A DNA stretch of 60,825 nt from an uncultured Lentisphaerota bacterium (GTDB taxonomy: Bacteria; Verrucomicrobiota; Lentisphaeria; Oligosphaerales; CAITYL01), in contig CAIXRA010000035.1 of NCBI GenBank assembly GCA_903921725.1, positions 1-60,825 of the forward strand. The letters run 5' to 3'. Shown here piece after piece: positions 18,845 through 28,118 of the stretch. The notes beneath the pieces were generated by a model. The model had not been told where the DNA came from and searched no databases. It saw only the letters and a list, made by a program, of their open reading frames with translations. A program made the translations under genes and the position numbers. The stretch's first letter is position 1, and every line of letters begins with the position of its first letter.

Positions 18845-21289
18845 ATGTCCTTCAAGAACACCATGATGATTGCCGCTGCTGCTGCCGTATTGGCCGCGGG
18901 CCGGCTCCACGCACAGAATTCCGACGTCACCCCGGCAACCGCCGCGGCCGTCACGCTGAAGGTGGAGGCACGACAGGCGATGCTGGGCAACGGCCTGGTC
19001 ACGCTCGGGTTCGACCTAGCCAAGGGAACCTATTCCGTGACCGACTGCGCCACGGGCGAAGTCGTCCTGGCGGATGCCGGCGTGGCGGAACGCTGGGAAC
19101 CCGGAGCCGAATTGAAGGTCGAGTCACGGCAGGATGTCAGCGACGCGTTTGGCAAGGGCCGGCGTCTGATTCTCTCCTTGGATGATCCAAGCGACGGCGC
19201 CCGGTGGGGATTCCGCGACGCCGGCTACGGCCACCCGCACAGCATACTGGCACCCGCCCGCCTCTTCAGCTACACGCTGTACGAAGGCCGCGGTGCCGTC
19301 GTCATGGGGTTCGGCGTGAAGACCCCGAAGTGGTACCGGATGCGCCTCATGGACGCCTGGACGCTGGCCCGCGCAACGCTGCTTCCCGGAAAAAAACTTG
19401 CCAATCCGCTGACGCTCAACGGCGCCGCCGGCGCCGAACCCGCCATCGTCAAACCCGGACTCACCCGCCTGTCCGCCAACAGCCTGATGGTGACCGGCAC
19501 GCTGGACGGCCGCCGCCGCACCGTGGTCTGGGGCGGACTCGGCAACCGCGCGTTCGGCAAGTACGCCGCCCTGCGCGAGGGCGTTCTGGAGCTCAAGGCT
19601 GAAGATCCGGTCGGCCAGCTCATCGACCCGGAACAGACGTACCTCTCCACTGACACCTTCTATCTGGACATCACCACCGCCGACCCCTTCGCCGCGCTCG
19701 AAAAATACGGCCGCGCCATGCGGCTCGCGAACAACGCCAAGCCCAATGTCTACGACTTCCCCATCCTCTGCGGCTGGGCTGTCGGTGCCCTGAGCAGGCT
19801 GCCCAGCGTCAATAACTCCGCCAAGCTGGTCGGCGAGCTTGAGCTCGCCCGGAAGTGCGGCCTGACCCGGTACACCAAGGTCGGCATCCGCCTCGAACCG
19901 GACACCTACTGCTACGCGGACAAGGGCAACACCGAGCAGGGCTGGTGGGACGACGCGCACTGGTCGAAGTACGGCCACCTTGTCCCGCCCTACGAGACCT
20001 TCGCGAAATGGTGCGCCGCCATCACGGAACGCGACGGCGTTCCCTACACCTATTTCCAGGTCGGCATGCCGTCCGACGACTACGCCAGGGCCTTCCCCGG
20101 CCACATGCTGTTCAACGACGTCGGCCCGCTGGGAAAGAAGCACATGCACCACCAGCCGTACGTCTCCTACGACTACACCGACCCCGACTTCCAGAAGCGC
20201 ACGCTCGCCATGTGGCAGCGGCTGCGGAAGGACGGCATGCGGGGGATCAAGTTCGACTATCCGGAAACCGGATGGCGCCCCGAAGGCGGCTTTGAAGACC
20301 GCTACGCCACCACCTCCTCCGCCTACCGCAAGGCGTTTGAGCTGGCCCGCGAGGGGCTCGGCCCTGACGCCTGCCTCGACGAGCGCAATCTTGGCGAATC
20401 CGGCCGCCCCTGCCTCGACATCACCGCTGGCATCGTGGACACCCAGCGCACCTGGGGCGATTCCAACGCCTTCGAGCCCCGCATGGTCAGCACCGACGGC
20501 CTGCGCTGGTACAAGAACCGCACCGTCTTCAACTACTACCCCGATTCCAAGACCGTCCACGGCTGCACCCCGGAGATCCGGCAGTCCATGCTGACCATGG
20601 TTTATCTGACCAGCGGCCGCATCGACCTGGCCACCTCGTTCAGCCTGTTCACGCCGGAGATCACCCGCGACTTCTCCCGCATCTACCCGGCCTACCGCGA
20701 ACCGTTCACCGCCCGCCCGCTCGACGCCTTCACCGGCATCGCCGACCCGCAGGTGTACGACCTTGAGCTGACGCCCGACTGGCACCAGGTCGCGCTGTTC
20801 AATTCCGGCGGCAAGCCAGCCATCGTTTCCACGGCGATCAGCGGCGACCGCACCGCCAACGCCGTCGGGCTCGACCCCAAGGCGGACTACTACGCCTACG
20901 AGTTCTGGACCGACACGTTCCTTGGCAAGCTCCCCGGCACGGGCAAAATTGAACGCAAACTCGGCCCGAGGCACTGCGCCATGGTTTCGCTGCGCAAGGT
21001 CCAGTCCAATCCGCAGATTCTTTCCACCAACCGCCATGTGCTTCAGGGCTGGATGGAGCTCGCCGGCGTCAAATGGGATGCCGGAGCGAGACAACTAACC
21101 GGCACCGCCAAGGTGATCGGCGGCGAACCGTTCAAGATTGTCCTCGCCGACAACGGCCGGAAGCCGGTCAAGGTCACCGCCACGGACGCCACGGCCAAGA
21201 TCGAGCCCCACGCCGCCGCCGGCCTCTCCCTCATCACCCTCGAACGCACCGCCAACGGCAATGCGGAGTGGCGGGTCGAATACGAATAG
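18845..21289 (+). CDS. secreted alpha-galactosidase-like glycosidase (clan GH-D type barrel)
   Basis: 814 residues with a signal peptide ending near RLHAQ. An N-terminal beta-sandwich (to about residue 300) precedes a TIM barrel with GIKFDYPETGW (Asp near residue 470, likely nucleophile) and ACLDERNLGESG (likely acid/base). A C-terminal beta domain follows. The Asp-bearing strand after a KFDY motif is typical of GH27/GH36/GH31 relatives, but I cannot fix the exact family. It starts a rightward pair with the GH43-like gene 93 bp downstream and presumably works on exported or extracellular glycans. The start ATG follows an AAGAGAAC sequence. Confidence 0.75.
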   Translation: MSFKNTMMIAAAAAVLAAGRLHAQNSDVTPATAAAVTLKVEARQAMLGNGLVTLGFDLAKGTYSVTDCATGEVVLADAGVAERWEPGAELKVESRQDVSDAFGKGRRLILSLDDPSDGARWGFRDAGYGHPHSILAPARLFSYTLYEGRGAVVMGFGVKTPKWYRMRLMDAWTLARATLLPGKKLANPLTLNGAAGAEPAIVKPGLTRLSANSLMVTGTLDGRRRTVVWGGLGNRAFGKYAALREGVLELKAEDPVGQLIDPEQTYLSTDTFYLDITTADPFAALEKYGRAMRLANNAKPNVYDFPILCGWAVGALSRLPSVNNSAKLVGELELARKCGLTRYTKVGIRLEPDTYCYADKGNTEQGWWDDAHWSKYGHLVPPYETFAKWCAAITERDGVPYTYFQVGMPSDDYARAFPGHMLFNDVGPLGKKHMHHQPYVSYDYTDPDFQKRTLAMWQRLRKDGMRGIKFDYPETGWRPEGGFEDRYATTSSAYRKAFELAREGLGPDACLDERNLGESGRPCLDITAGIVDTQRTWGDSNAFEPRMVSTDGLRWYKNRTVFNYYPDSKTVHGCTPEIRQSMLTMVYLTSGRIDLATSFSLFTPEITRDFSRIYPAYREPFTARPLDAFTGIADPQVYDLELTPDWHQVALFNSGGKPAIVSTAISGDRTANAVGLDPKADYYAYEFWTDTFLGKLPGTGKIERKLGPRHCAMVSLRKVQSNPQILSTNRHVLQGWMELAGVKWDAGARQLTGTAKVIGGEPFKIVLADNGRKPVKVTATDATAKIEPHAAAGLSLITLERTANGNAEWRVEYE

Positions 21290-21382
21290 GCGGCATGACA
21301 TCGGTTGTGTCCGTTGCGGAAGGTGAAAAGCGACGGAACCTTGCAGGCCGCCGGAGCCGACATGGAAACGGGAGAGTCTTTC

Positions 21383-22687
21383 ATGAACAAGACTGGAATC
21401 ATGATAGGAATACTGGCGTTCGCCGCCGCAACAGCCGGAAGCGTCATAGCGCTGCCGGAGGCGAACGCCGCACCGGCCGCCGCGTCTGCGGGCGAGCCGT
21501 CCGGTCCCGGCGTGGCCGGCCGCCTGCCGGCCGCGTCCCGCGCCTCGCTGCAGGACAACCAGGCACGCCCGTGCATGTTTGCGGATCCCGGTTTCTACCA
21601 GTGGGGCGGCACGCCGATCCTTGGCGACGACGGCCTGTACCACATCTTCTACGACCGCTGGCCGCGCGGCAATCCGCGCGGCATGTTCGGCTGGCTCTAC
21701 ATCACCGAAATCGCGCATGCGGTCTCCGCAAAGCCGGAGGGACCGTATGTTTTCCGCAACGTGGCAATCAGCAGCCCCGGCGACAATCCGGCCGGCCGCT
21801 GGGATGCCGTGAACACGCACAACGCCTACATCACGCGTTTCCCAAATCCCGCCACCGGCAAGCTCCGGTACTATCTCTACTTCATCGCCAACCGCGGCGA
21901 CAAGACGACGTCGGATCCATGGATGGTGCATGTCGGCCACCAGCGCATCGGCGTGGCCTGGTCGGATTCCCCCGACGGCCCGTGGACACGCCATTCCGGG
22001 CCGGTCTGCGAGCCCGGCGGTCCGCTCCGGCATTATGTCGTCAATCCCGGCGTCACCCGCCTGCCGGACGGGCGTTACCTGATGGCGCTCAAAGGCCGCG
22101 GCGCGGTCGCGGGTAAACCCAAGGAATGGGGCCCGATGCTGCACGGCTGGGCGCTCGCCGACAAGCCGACCGGCCCGTTCGTCATCCAGTCCACGCTGCT
22201 GTTTCCCGGTTCCGTTGGTGCCGAGGATCCCTGCGTGTGGGTGCAGGATGGACGCGTGTTCGCCGCCGTGAAAGACTGGAACGGCCAGCTCTCCGGCATC
22301 GCGCCCGGCATCTCCTGGGTATATGGCGACCTGCAGCCGGACGGCAGCGTGAAATGGACTGTGCCGAAAAATCCGCTGGTTTCGGCCCGCGTGCTGAAAT
22401 GGGACGATGGAACGGAAACAAAAGTCTATGCACTGGAACGGCCGTATGTCCTGCTCGACAAACAGGGGCGCCCCTCGCATCTCTTCGCCGCCTGCAGCCT
22501 GCAGTCGGAGTTCGGCGGTTCTTCACAGACACCGAAGGCGAAACCGAATCCAGTCAAGCCGGAAAACCTCCCGTTCAACGTCTGCATCCCGCTCACCGCC
22601 ACCAATGAAATTCCATATTTTCCGAAAGACCACACCGCCCCCTGCCGGCAATCGCCGCGCAAGGCCACCCTGGCCTGGTTCGACTAG
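21383..22687 (+). CDS. secreted GH43-like five-bladed beta-propeller glycosidase, 3' end fused to GH29 debris
   Basis: 434 residues; the start is set by GGGAGAG 6 nt before ATG 21383 and a following signal peptide (MNKTGIMIGILAFAAATAGS). Propeller features include GTPILGDDGLYHIFYDRW (general base Asp region), VNPGVTRLPDGRYLMALKG and VGAEDPCVWVQDG (Glu-Asp pair of GH43/GH117-like enzymes). The genuine domain appears to end near FNVCIPL. The last 10-12 residues, RKATLAWFD, are instead the start of a GH29 fucosidase reading in the same frame. They stop at a TAG where GH29 proteins usually have Glu. The present C-terminus is therefore an accident of gene decay. Confidence 0.8.
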   Translation: MNKTGIMIGILAFAAATAGSVIALPEANAAPAAASAGEPSGPGVAGRLPAASRASLQDNQARPCMFADPGFYQWGGTPILGDDGLYHIFYDRWPRGNPRGMFGWLYITEIAHAVSAKPEGPYVFRNVAISSPGDNPAGRWDAVNTHNAYITRFPNPATGKLRYYLYFIANRGDKTTSDPWMVHVGHQRIGVAWSDSPDGPWTRHSGPVCEPGGPLRHYVVNPGVTRLPDGRYLMALKGRGAVAGKPKEWGPMLHGWALADKPTGPFVIQSTLLFPGSVGAEDPCVWVQDGRVFAAVKDWNGQLSGIAPGISWVYGDLQPDGSVKWTVPKNPLVSARVLKWDDGTETKVYALERPYVLLDKQGRPSHLFAACSLQSEFGGSSQTPKAKPNPVKPENLPFNVCIPLTATNEIPYFPKDHTAPCRQSPRKATLAWFD

Positions 22688-23106
22688 GCCCGGCTGGGGA
22701 TGTTCATCCGCTGGGGTGTCTGGGGCAGGCACCATGCCGCCTGGGCCATGCTCAACCAGATTATTCCCTTGGGCGAGTATCAGAAGCTGGCGCGCGAAGT
22801 GGATGCATCGGGGTTCAACGCCGTGGAGATTGTCAAGCTCGCCGAGGAAAGCGGCATGCGCTACATCACCGTTGTCGCCAAGCATCACGATGGCTTCTGC
22901 CTGTGGACAGCAAGGCCAACCTCCTCCTCAACTTCGGCCCCAAACCCGACGGGTCAATCCCCGAGGACGTCGCGGCCAATTTTCGGCTGCTCGGAAAGCA
23001 CATCCGCGAAGAGGGGTACCCGCCCCTGAACCGGACGGCCTATCTCCAAAAACGCCAGACGGGACCGGCAATCGACAAGACGGAGAAGGAAAAGACCGCA
23101 CGGTAA
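22655..23106 (+). pseudogene. alpha-L-fucosidase (GH29) remnant
   Basis: The frame of the preceding gene continues past its TAG (22685-22687) as ARLGMFIRWGVWGRHHAAWA ... VAKHHDGFCLW, the N-terminal strand region of GH29. Changing TAG to GAG would restore WFDEARLGMFI. After LW at about 22906 the frame shifts and the text jumps to DSKANLLLNFGPKPDGSIPE, the C-terminal end of the GH29 barrel. About 200 residues including the catalytic Asp are missing. The gene therefore has a nonsense codon, a large internal deletion and a frameshift, and it cannot make an active fucosidase. Confidence 0.8.
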
Positions 23107-23251
23107 CCAGCATCCCCAAAAACGCCCACCCAAAAAACTCGCCGGCAATAGGCGGGGGCGTAGTCGTGCGGCGGACACGGTGCACTGCGGGGTTTCGGTG
23201 GGCGGCGGTCATAGTATCCGGCAAAGAGCGGGTGGACGGAAAGCGCGCGGC

Positions 23252-24622
23252 TTACGGGGACGCCCGGCCGGCGGGAGGCTGACGTTCGGCCAGGGCGGCG
23301 AACGACTCCCGGCGCAGGAGGGCGTCGAATTCCGCGGCCTGCGCGTCGAAGAACAGCTGGGCGGAGGCGCCGTCCGGGATCTGGAGGACAATGGGGCTGC
23401 GGGAGTCTGGCACATCACCGCGGAAGGCGGCGACGACATCGGCGGGGGTGAGCGAATGGTTGTCGCGCGCCGGCAGGAAGCTGTTCGGCGCGGAGCCCTC
23501 GGCCAGCACGCCGTTGCGCACCAGGACCTGGAGGATGCCGAGGATCAGCGGCAGCGGCAGTTTGTGGCGCTCCGCGAAGCCGGACGCACCCCACGGCGCG
23601 GCTCCGGCGAGATGGGCGGCACAAATTTCCTGGGTCATGAGCAGGCCGAGCTTTTCGCGCCCCTCGAAGGAGAGCGGCGGCGGCTCCACGATGAAGCGCA
23701 GCTGCCCGCGGTTCTGGAAAATAAAGCAAAATTCGGCTCCGAGCAGGACGATGATCCAGCCGGAATAGACCCATAGCAGGAAGAATGGGATGGCGGCAAA
23801 GGTGCCGTAGATGGCGTTGTTCTTCGCCACGCCGATCTGGAACGAGATGAAGGCCGAGTTCATGATATACCAGGCCGCGCCGGCCGCGATGCCGCCCGCC
23901 ATGGCGTTCCACACCTTCACGCGGGTGTTCGGCATGAACATGTACAGCAGCGCCAGCCCGATGATGACCGAACTCATGCCGAGCATGCTGATGCCCACGC
24001 GCGCCACCGGATAGAAAACCCCGAGATGCCCGGTGAGAAATTCATGGACGGACGGGTTGCGCACGCTGGCGGTGACGCTGGTCGCCAGGAGCATGAAGAC
24101 CGGCACGACCAGCACGATGCTCAGGTAAGCCTGGAAGCGGCGCACCCAGGTCCGCGGCGCCGTCACGCGCCAGATCCGGTTGAAGGATCCCTCGATCTGG
24201 CTCATGGTGCTGACCACGGTCCAGAAGAGCAGAACGGAGCCGACGGCGCCAAGGGTGGCGAAGTTCACCTTGTCCACCGCCTCCAGCAGCCGGCCGATGG
24301 CCTCGTTCGCATAGGGCGGGATAGTGGCGTTGTCCTGGAGTGCCTCCCGGATCTTCTCGTGCGCCCCCATTCCCTTGGCAAAGGCGAACATCACGGCGAG
24401 CACGGGAACCAGCGCCATCAGCGTGATGTAAGTCAATGCGGAGGCCTGCTGCGTGCACTGGTTGCGTACGAAATCGCGGGCCAGGCACCAGGCAAAGCGG
24501 AATCCCCGCACCCCCAGGCGCCGGACGGGCGGCAGCTCCGCATCCCGCATCCGCCAGACTTCCTTCAGGAACAACCCCGTTTTCGCCCCGCTGGATGAAT
24601 CCGCTCCGCTGGCTCCGTCCAT
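23252..24622 (-). CDS. BrkB/YihY family inner-membrane protein
   Basis: 456 residues. The N-terminal part is cytosolic. Six or so membrane helices lie between about residues 60 and 320, with the family motifs QASALTYITLMALVPVLAVM, IWRVTAPRTWVRRFQAYLSI and GAEFCFIFQNRGQL. A 130-residue soluble C-terminal tail follows, containing a winged-helix-like stretch (LPLPLILGILQVLVRNGVLA). The family was once annotated as RNase BN but is now regarded as a membrane protein of unclear transport or envelope role. It is a single gene, convergent with the fucosidase debris. Confidence 0.88.
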   Translation of the reverse strand: MDGASGADSSSGAKTGLFLKEVWRMRDAELPPVRRLGVRGFRFAWCLARDFVRNQCTQQASALTYITLMALVPVLAVMFAFAKGMGAHEKIREALQDNATIPPYANEAIGRLLEAVDKVNFATLGAVGSVLLFWTVVSTMSQIEGSFNRIWRVTAPRTWVRRFQAYLSIVLVVPVFMLLATSVTASVRNPSVHEFLTGHLGVFYPVARVGISMLGMSSVIIGLALLYMFMPNTRVKVWNAMAGGIAAGAAWYIMNSAFISFQIGVAKNNAIYGTFAAIPFFLLWVYSGWIIVLLGAEFCFIFQNRGQLRFIVEPPPLSFEGREKLGLLMTQEICAAHLAGAAPWGASGFAERHKLPLPLILGILQVLVRNGVLAEGSAPNSFLPARDNHSLTPADVVAAFRGDVPDSRSPIVLQIPDGASAQLFFDAQAAEFDALLRRESFAALAERQPPAGRASP

Positions 24623-24854
24623 GGCCTACCCCCGTCATTTTTGCATCACCGGCCGCCCGCTGCCGGATCAGCCGCCGAAAGATTGATTCCCGTAAACGGA
24701 ATATACCATGCCGCCGGGGCGTCAATTGTCAAAAGCCTACACTTTCCTCATCGACAGGCGCTCCACTCGCTTGCATTTACCTTGCCCCCGTTTATTGTTT
24801 GACTGTGTTTTGCATCTTCCATTTGGCCCATAATCAAAAAATGAGGAGAAAATC

Positions 24855-25553
24855 ATGAGCAAGTCTTGGATTGCCGCAGGAGTGGGTGCATTGGTTCTCG
24901 GTTCGTCCTTCGCGCAGGCTGCTGAAAAGGCGCCCGCCGCCAAGGTTGCCGACAAGGCCCCCGTTGTCGCCACGACCCCCGCAGCGGCCCCCGTCGCCCC
25001 GGTCGTCGCCCCGGTCGTGAAGACGAAGCTGACGAAGGACGAGGCCCTCAAGCTGATGAGCCTCCAGTACACGATCGCCATCGTCGAAAACAACTACATG
25101 AACCTCAACAACCGCTTCCAGGACCGCGCCGAGCTGCTGCTCTCCAAGTACCTGAAGGAAGGCGAACGCAAGGACTACCGCTTCGACCCGATTCTCGGCA
25201 AGTTCTTCCTCATCGCCGATTGGGAAAAGGCCCAGGCCCAGATGAAGGCGGATGCCGAGAAGAACAAGGGAACCGACATGAAGCTGCTCCTCGCCGGCGT
25301 GAAATCCATCAACGTGGAAACGTCCGAGGCGGTCTTGTTCAACAACCTCCAGAACGCCATCGCCCAGGCCCGCAATGACCTGAGCCTGCTCTACACCAAG
25401 CGCCAAGACATGGTCAAGGAGCTGATGGACCGCTACTCCGCCAAGCTCGAAGACTCCGACATCGACGTCCTGGTTGGCAACATCATCGAACGCGCCAAGA
25501 CCGAAGAGGCGCCGGCCGCCTTGGCCCCCGTCGCCAAGAAGGCCGCCGAGTAA
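24855..25553 (+). CDS. exported small helical protein, unknown function
   Basis: 232 residues. The signal peptide ends at SFAQA; it is followed by an Ala/Pro/Val-rich flexible linker (residues 25-60) and a helical domain (LMSLQYTIAIVENNYMNLNN, NNLQNAIAQARNDLSLLYTK) and an Ala-rich tail. I do not recognise the family. A GAGGAG site lies 7 nt before the ATG, and a strong intrinsic terminator follows at 25583, so it is a one-gene unit. Codon choice is very regular, suggesting good expression. Confidence 0.8.
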   Translation: MSKSWIAAGVGALVLGSSFAQAAEKAPAAKVADKAPVVATTPAAAPVAPVVAPVVKTKLTKDEALKLMSLQYTIAIVENNYMNLNNRFQDRAELLLSKYLKEGERKDYRFDPILGKFFLIADWEKAQAQMKADAEKNKGTDMKLLLAGVKSINVETSEAVLFNNLQNAIAQARNDLSLLYTKRQDMVKELMDRYSAKLEDSDIDVLVGNIIERAKTEEAPAALAPVAKKAAE

Positions 25554-25582
25554 GAAATAGTCCCGATTTTCCCGGAAAATGA

Positions 25583-25619
25583 AAAGCGCGGCAGCCTCAT
25601 GGTTGCCGCGCTTTTTTTC
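25583..25619 (+). terminator. intrinsic terminator
   Basis: AAAGCGCGGCA (25583-25593) pairs perfectly with TGCCGCGCTTT (25604-25614) and is followed by T7. It ends the gene at 24855-25553. Confidence 0.85.
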
Positions 25620-25679
25620 GTTTCAATCTGCGGCCGGCGCCCTGCGGTGCGCCGCGTCCGCCATGGGGCGGTCGGGGTG

Positions 25680-26855
25680 TCAGTCGGCGGCGGCCGAATC
25701 CAGCACAATCAGCGTAAGGCCACCCTCCATTCCCTCGACGGAGTGCGTCTGCTGGCGCGCCAGCCACGGCCTGCCGTCCGAAAAGACAATCGTCTCCTCC
25801 GGCTTTCCGCCGCAGACAAAGTCATGAAGGGGCGACCCGACCTCCACCACGGCCGAGGTTCCCAGAATTTTCCGGCCTGCGGGGTTCATGGCCAGCACAT
25901 TCAACTGGGTGTCCGCGAGAATGACGGCGGTGCCGCGGCGCTCCATTTCGCCCAGCAGCGCGTCGCGTATTTTCATCAGCAACCTGGCGCTTCGCTCCGC
26001 CTCGGCCTCCGCGCCCGACCTCCGCATCTCAAACTCCCGCGCCATCATCTCCGCGGCGGCGGCCGGAGAGATGCGGCGCATCAGCACGGAATCTGCGGCC
26101 ATCCGGGCGATGTTGCGGAACGTGGTCTCCGGCGGTTCGACAACCTCCGGCTCCGGCTCATGTCCGCCCCCCGCCTCTTCAAGCTCAAGATCCCAAGATT
26201 TCTGCGGACGGTTGCCTCCCGCGGGGGTTCGGCGCCCCACCCCACCCGCCGCGTTTTTCGCGGCTTCCTCCGGTTTATCCGATTCGCCGCCGCCGTCGGG
26301 AGCCGCGATCTGCACGGGGCTGTCGGTGCCGGTGGCGGAAATCCCTTCGTCCCGCGGTGACTTCGATATCGGTATGAGCTTGGGAGCCTGCCCTACAATT
26401 ACAATCTTTTCCTTCCGCTCCCGGATGTTCTTGGCACCGGCTTCTTCGAGCATCGCCTGCAAGCCGATGTCAAAGATGCGGCTCCCGCCGTCGCGCCCCA
26501 GGCAATTAAAAAGCCGGCGCAAATCCTCCCCCGTCACGCCCGCCGTCAGCGTCAGCCCGGAAACCCGCTTTTCCGAGAAACACTGCGCCAAGCGGGAAAC
26601 CATCAGGTTCCCGTCCTCCATCGAAACGGCTTCCCACCAGGCGCGCCCGTGGATGAAGAAGACCGTGAATTCGCCATGCTTCCCCAAAAACTCCGAAAAC
26701 CGCGCGATGTGTTCCTGAGTTGAACGCACCACCACGGGATGCTCGAAGCCGTAGGAAAGGCACAGGTTGTAAATCATGGACATGGCCCGGATGAGGCCGG
26801 CGGCGGCCTCACGTTCTTCCGGGTTCACCACTATTTTGGCAGCAGGTTCCTTCAT
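25680..26855 (-). CDS. cytosolic protein with C-terminal PAS-like domain
   Basis: 391 residues from ATG 26855, chosen because GAAGGGA lies about 8 nt upstream; a longer frame to 26900 has none. The N-terminal half (LIRAMSMIYNLCLSYGFEHP, then FFIHGRAWWEAVSMEDGNLM) resembles N-terminal regions found in some HD-GYP and sigma-factor-regulator proteins. A low-complexity Gly/Glu/Pro linker follows. The last 100 residues read VILADTQLNVLAMNPAGRKI ... LARQQTHSVEGMEGG, as in a PAS sensor fold. No kinase, GGDEF or HD output domain is present. It probably senses or relays a signal through a partner. Confidence 0.65.
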   Translation of the reverse strand: MKEPAAKIVVNPEEREAAAGLIRAMSMIYNLCLSYGFEHPVVVRSTQEHIARFSEFLGKHGEFTVFFIHGRAWWEAVSMEDGNLMVSRLAQCFSEKRVSGLTLTAGVTGEDLRRLFNCLGRDGGSRIFDIGLQAMLEEAGAKNIRERKEKIVIVGQAPKLIPISKSPRDEGISATGTDSPVQIAAPDGGGESDKPEEAAKNAAGGVGRRTPAGGNRPQKSWDLELEEAGGGHEPEPEVVEPPETTFRNIARMAADSVLMRRISPAAAAEMMAREFEMRRSGAEAEAERSARLLMKIRDALLGEMERRGTAVILADTQLNVLAMNPAGRKILGTSAVVEVGSPLHDFVCGGKPEETIVFSDGRPWLARQQTHSVEGMEGGLTLIVLDSAAAD

Positions 26856-27037
26856 GTTGCATATCCCTTCGCGGCCCAGCCGCATCCCCCCCCCCGCCAC
26901 GCCTATAATTATATGCGTCCGCCGAAAAAATCAACCCGTGAATACAAAACACGGCGCGCATTCAATGGAAAAAACGCCGGCGGACGGGTGCCGGACGCGA
27001 AAATCCCTCACGCGAAGGGCGCCCGGCGCCGACGGCG

Positions 27038-28009
27038 TCACAGCAGAAAATTAAAGAGAAAGCCGACCGCCATGATGCCCACTGCGACGATGCCGAAGAA
27101 AACGGCCAGCAGGCGCAATGTCAGCACCTTGCGCAGGATGACGGCCTCCGGCAGCGACAGGCCGATCACCGCCATCATGAACGCCAGCACCGTTCCCAGC
27201 GCCGCCCCCTTGCCCAGCAGCGCCTGCACCACCGGGATGATGCCGGCGGCATTGGAGTACATCGGCACCCCCAGCAGCACGGCGGCGGGCACCGACCACC
27301 AGGCGCCGCGCCCCATGATGGAGGCCATCGCGTCCTGCGGCACATAGCCGTGGATGCCGGCGCCGACGGCGATACCGAGCACGACGTAGAGCCAGACCTT
27401 GCCGACAATTTCCATCACGGCCTTCCCGCCGCAGCGGAAACGGGCTGGCCAGGACAGACGTTCCTCCGCGGAGCCCGCGCCGGACGCGGCCTGCGAGGCG
27501 TACACCCACGGCTCCACCCATTTCTCCAGCTTCAGCCGGCCGATGATCCAGCCGGCGAAAATGGCGATCAGCAGCCCCGTCCCCGCATAGAGCAGCGCGA
27601 CCTTCCAGCCGAACATCCCGAACAGCAGCACCAGCGCGATCTCGTTGATCATCGGCGAAGCGATCAGGAAGGAGAAGGTCACCCCCAGGGGCACCCCCGC
27701 CGTCACAAAGCCGATGAACAGCGGCACCGCGGAACAGGAGCAGAACGGCGTCACTACCCCCAGCAGCGATGCCAGCACGTTGCCGCCGAACTCGTTGCGA
27801 CCGGCAAGCAGCCGCCGCGTCCGCTCCGGCGTGAAGAAGGAACGCACGACGCCGACGGCGAACACCACCAGCACCAGCAGCAGCAGCACCTTGGGCACGT
27901 CATAGACAAAAAAGCAGACGGCCTCCCCCAGGCGCGTCCCCTTCTCCACGCCGATCAGCGAGTAGGCCGTCCACTCAGCCAGCCAGTTTGTGCAGCATGT
28001 CGCGCTCAT
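27038..28009 (-). CDS. DUF318/ArsP-type permease
   Basis: 323 residues with about eight membrane helices in two halves. The family hallmark TPFCSCSAVPLFIGF is followed by GVPLGVTFSFLIASPMINE. Members are often coded with arsenic genes or thioredoxins and include the organoarsenical exporter ArsP. Here it closes the leftward ars operon, 109 bp after the ACR3 gene. The two cysteines of FCSCS and a Cys-Cys near the start (MSATCCTNW) may bind a thiophilic substrate, which is inference. GAGATGA precedes the ATG. Confidence 0.85.
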   Translation of the reverse strand: MSATCCTNWLAEWTAYSLIGVEKGTRLGEAVCFFVYDVPKVLLLLVLVVFAVGVVRSFFTPERTRRLLAGRNEFGGNVLASLLGVVTPFCSCSAVPLFIGFVTAGVPLGVTFSFLIASPMINEIALVLLFGMFGWKVALLYAGTGLLIAIFAGWIIGRLKLEKWVEPWVYASQAASGAGSAEERLSWPARFRCGGKAVMEIVGKVWLYVVLGIAVGAGIHGYVPQDAMASIMGRGAWWSVPAAVLLGVPMYSNAAGIIPVVQALLGKGAALGTVLAFMMAVIGLSLPEAVILRKVLTLRLLAVFFGIVAVGIMAVGFLFNFLL

Positions 28010-28118
28010 TTTTCATCTCGTTTTGTGCGGGTGACTCAATGGTTCAGAAAGCGCTGATGCGCGTGCGGCCAAGCGATGCAACACGGGTTGCCAAGGCGTC
28101 CTAGATCAGCCTCAGGTG

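Noticed and set aside
22685..22687. TAG read through as a sense codon to make a GH43-GH29 fusion.
   Set aside because: The downstream part also has a frameshift and a large deletion, so readthrough would not give an enzyme; TAG ends other genes normally (for example 21287-21289).
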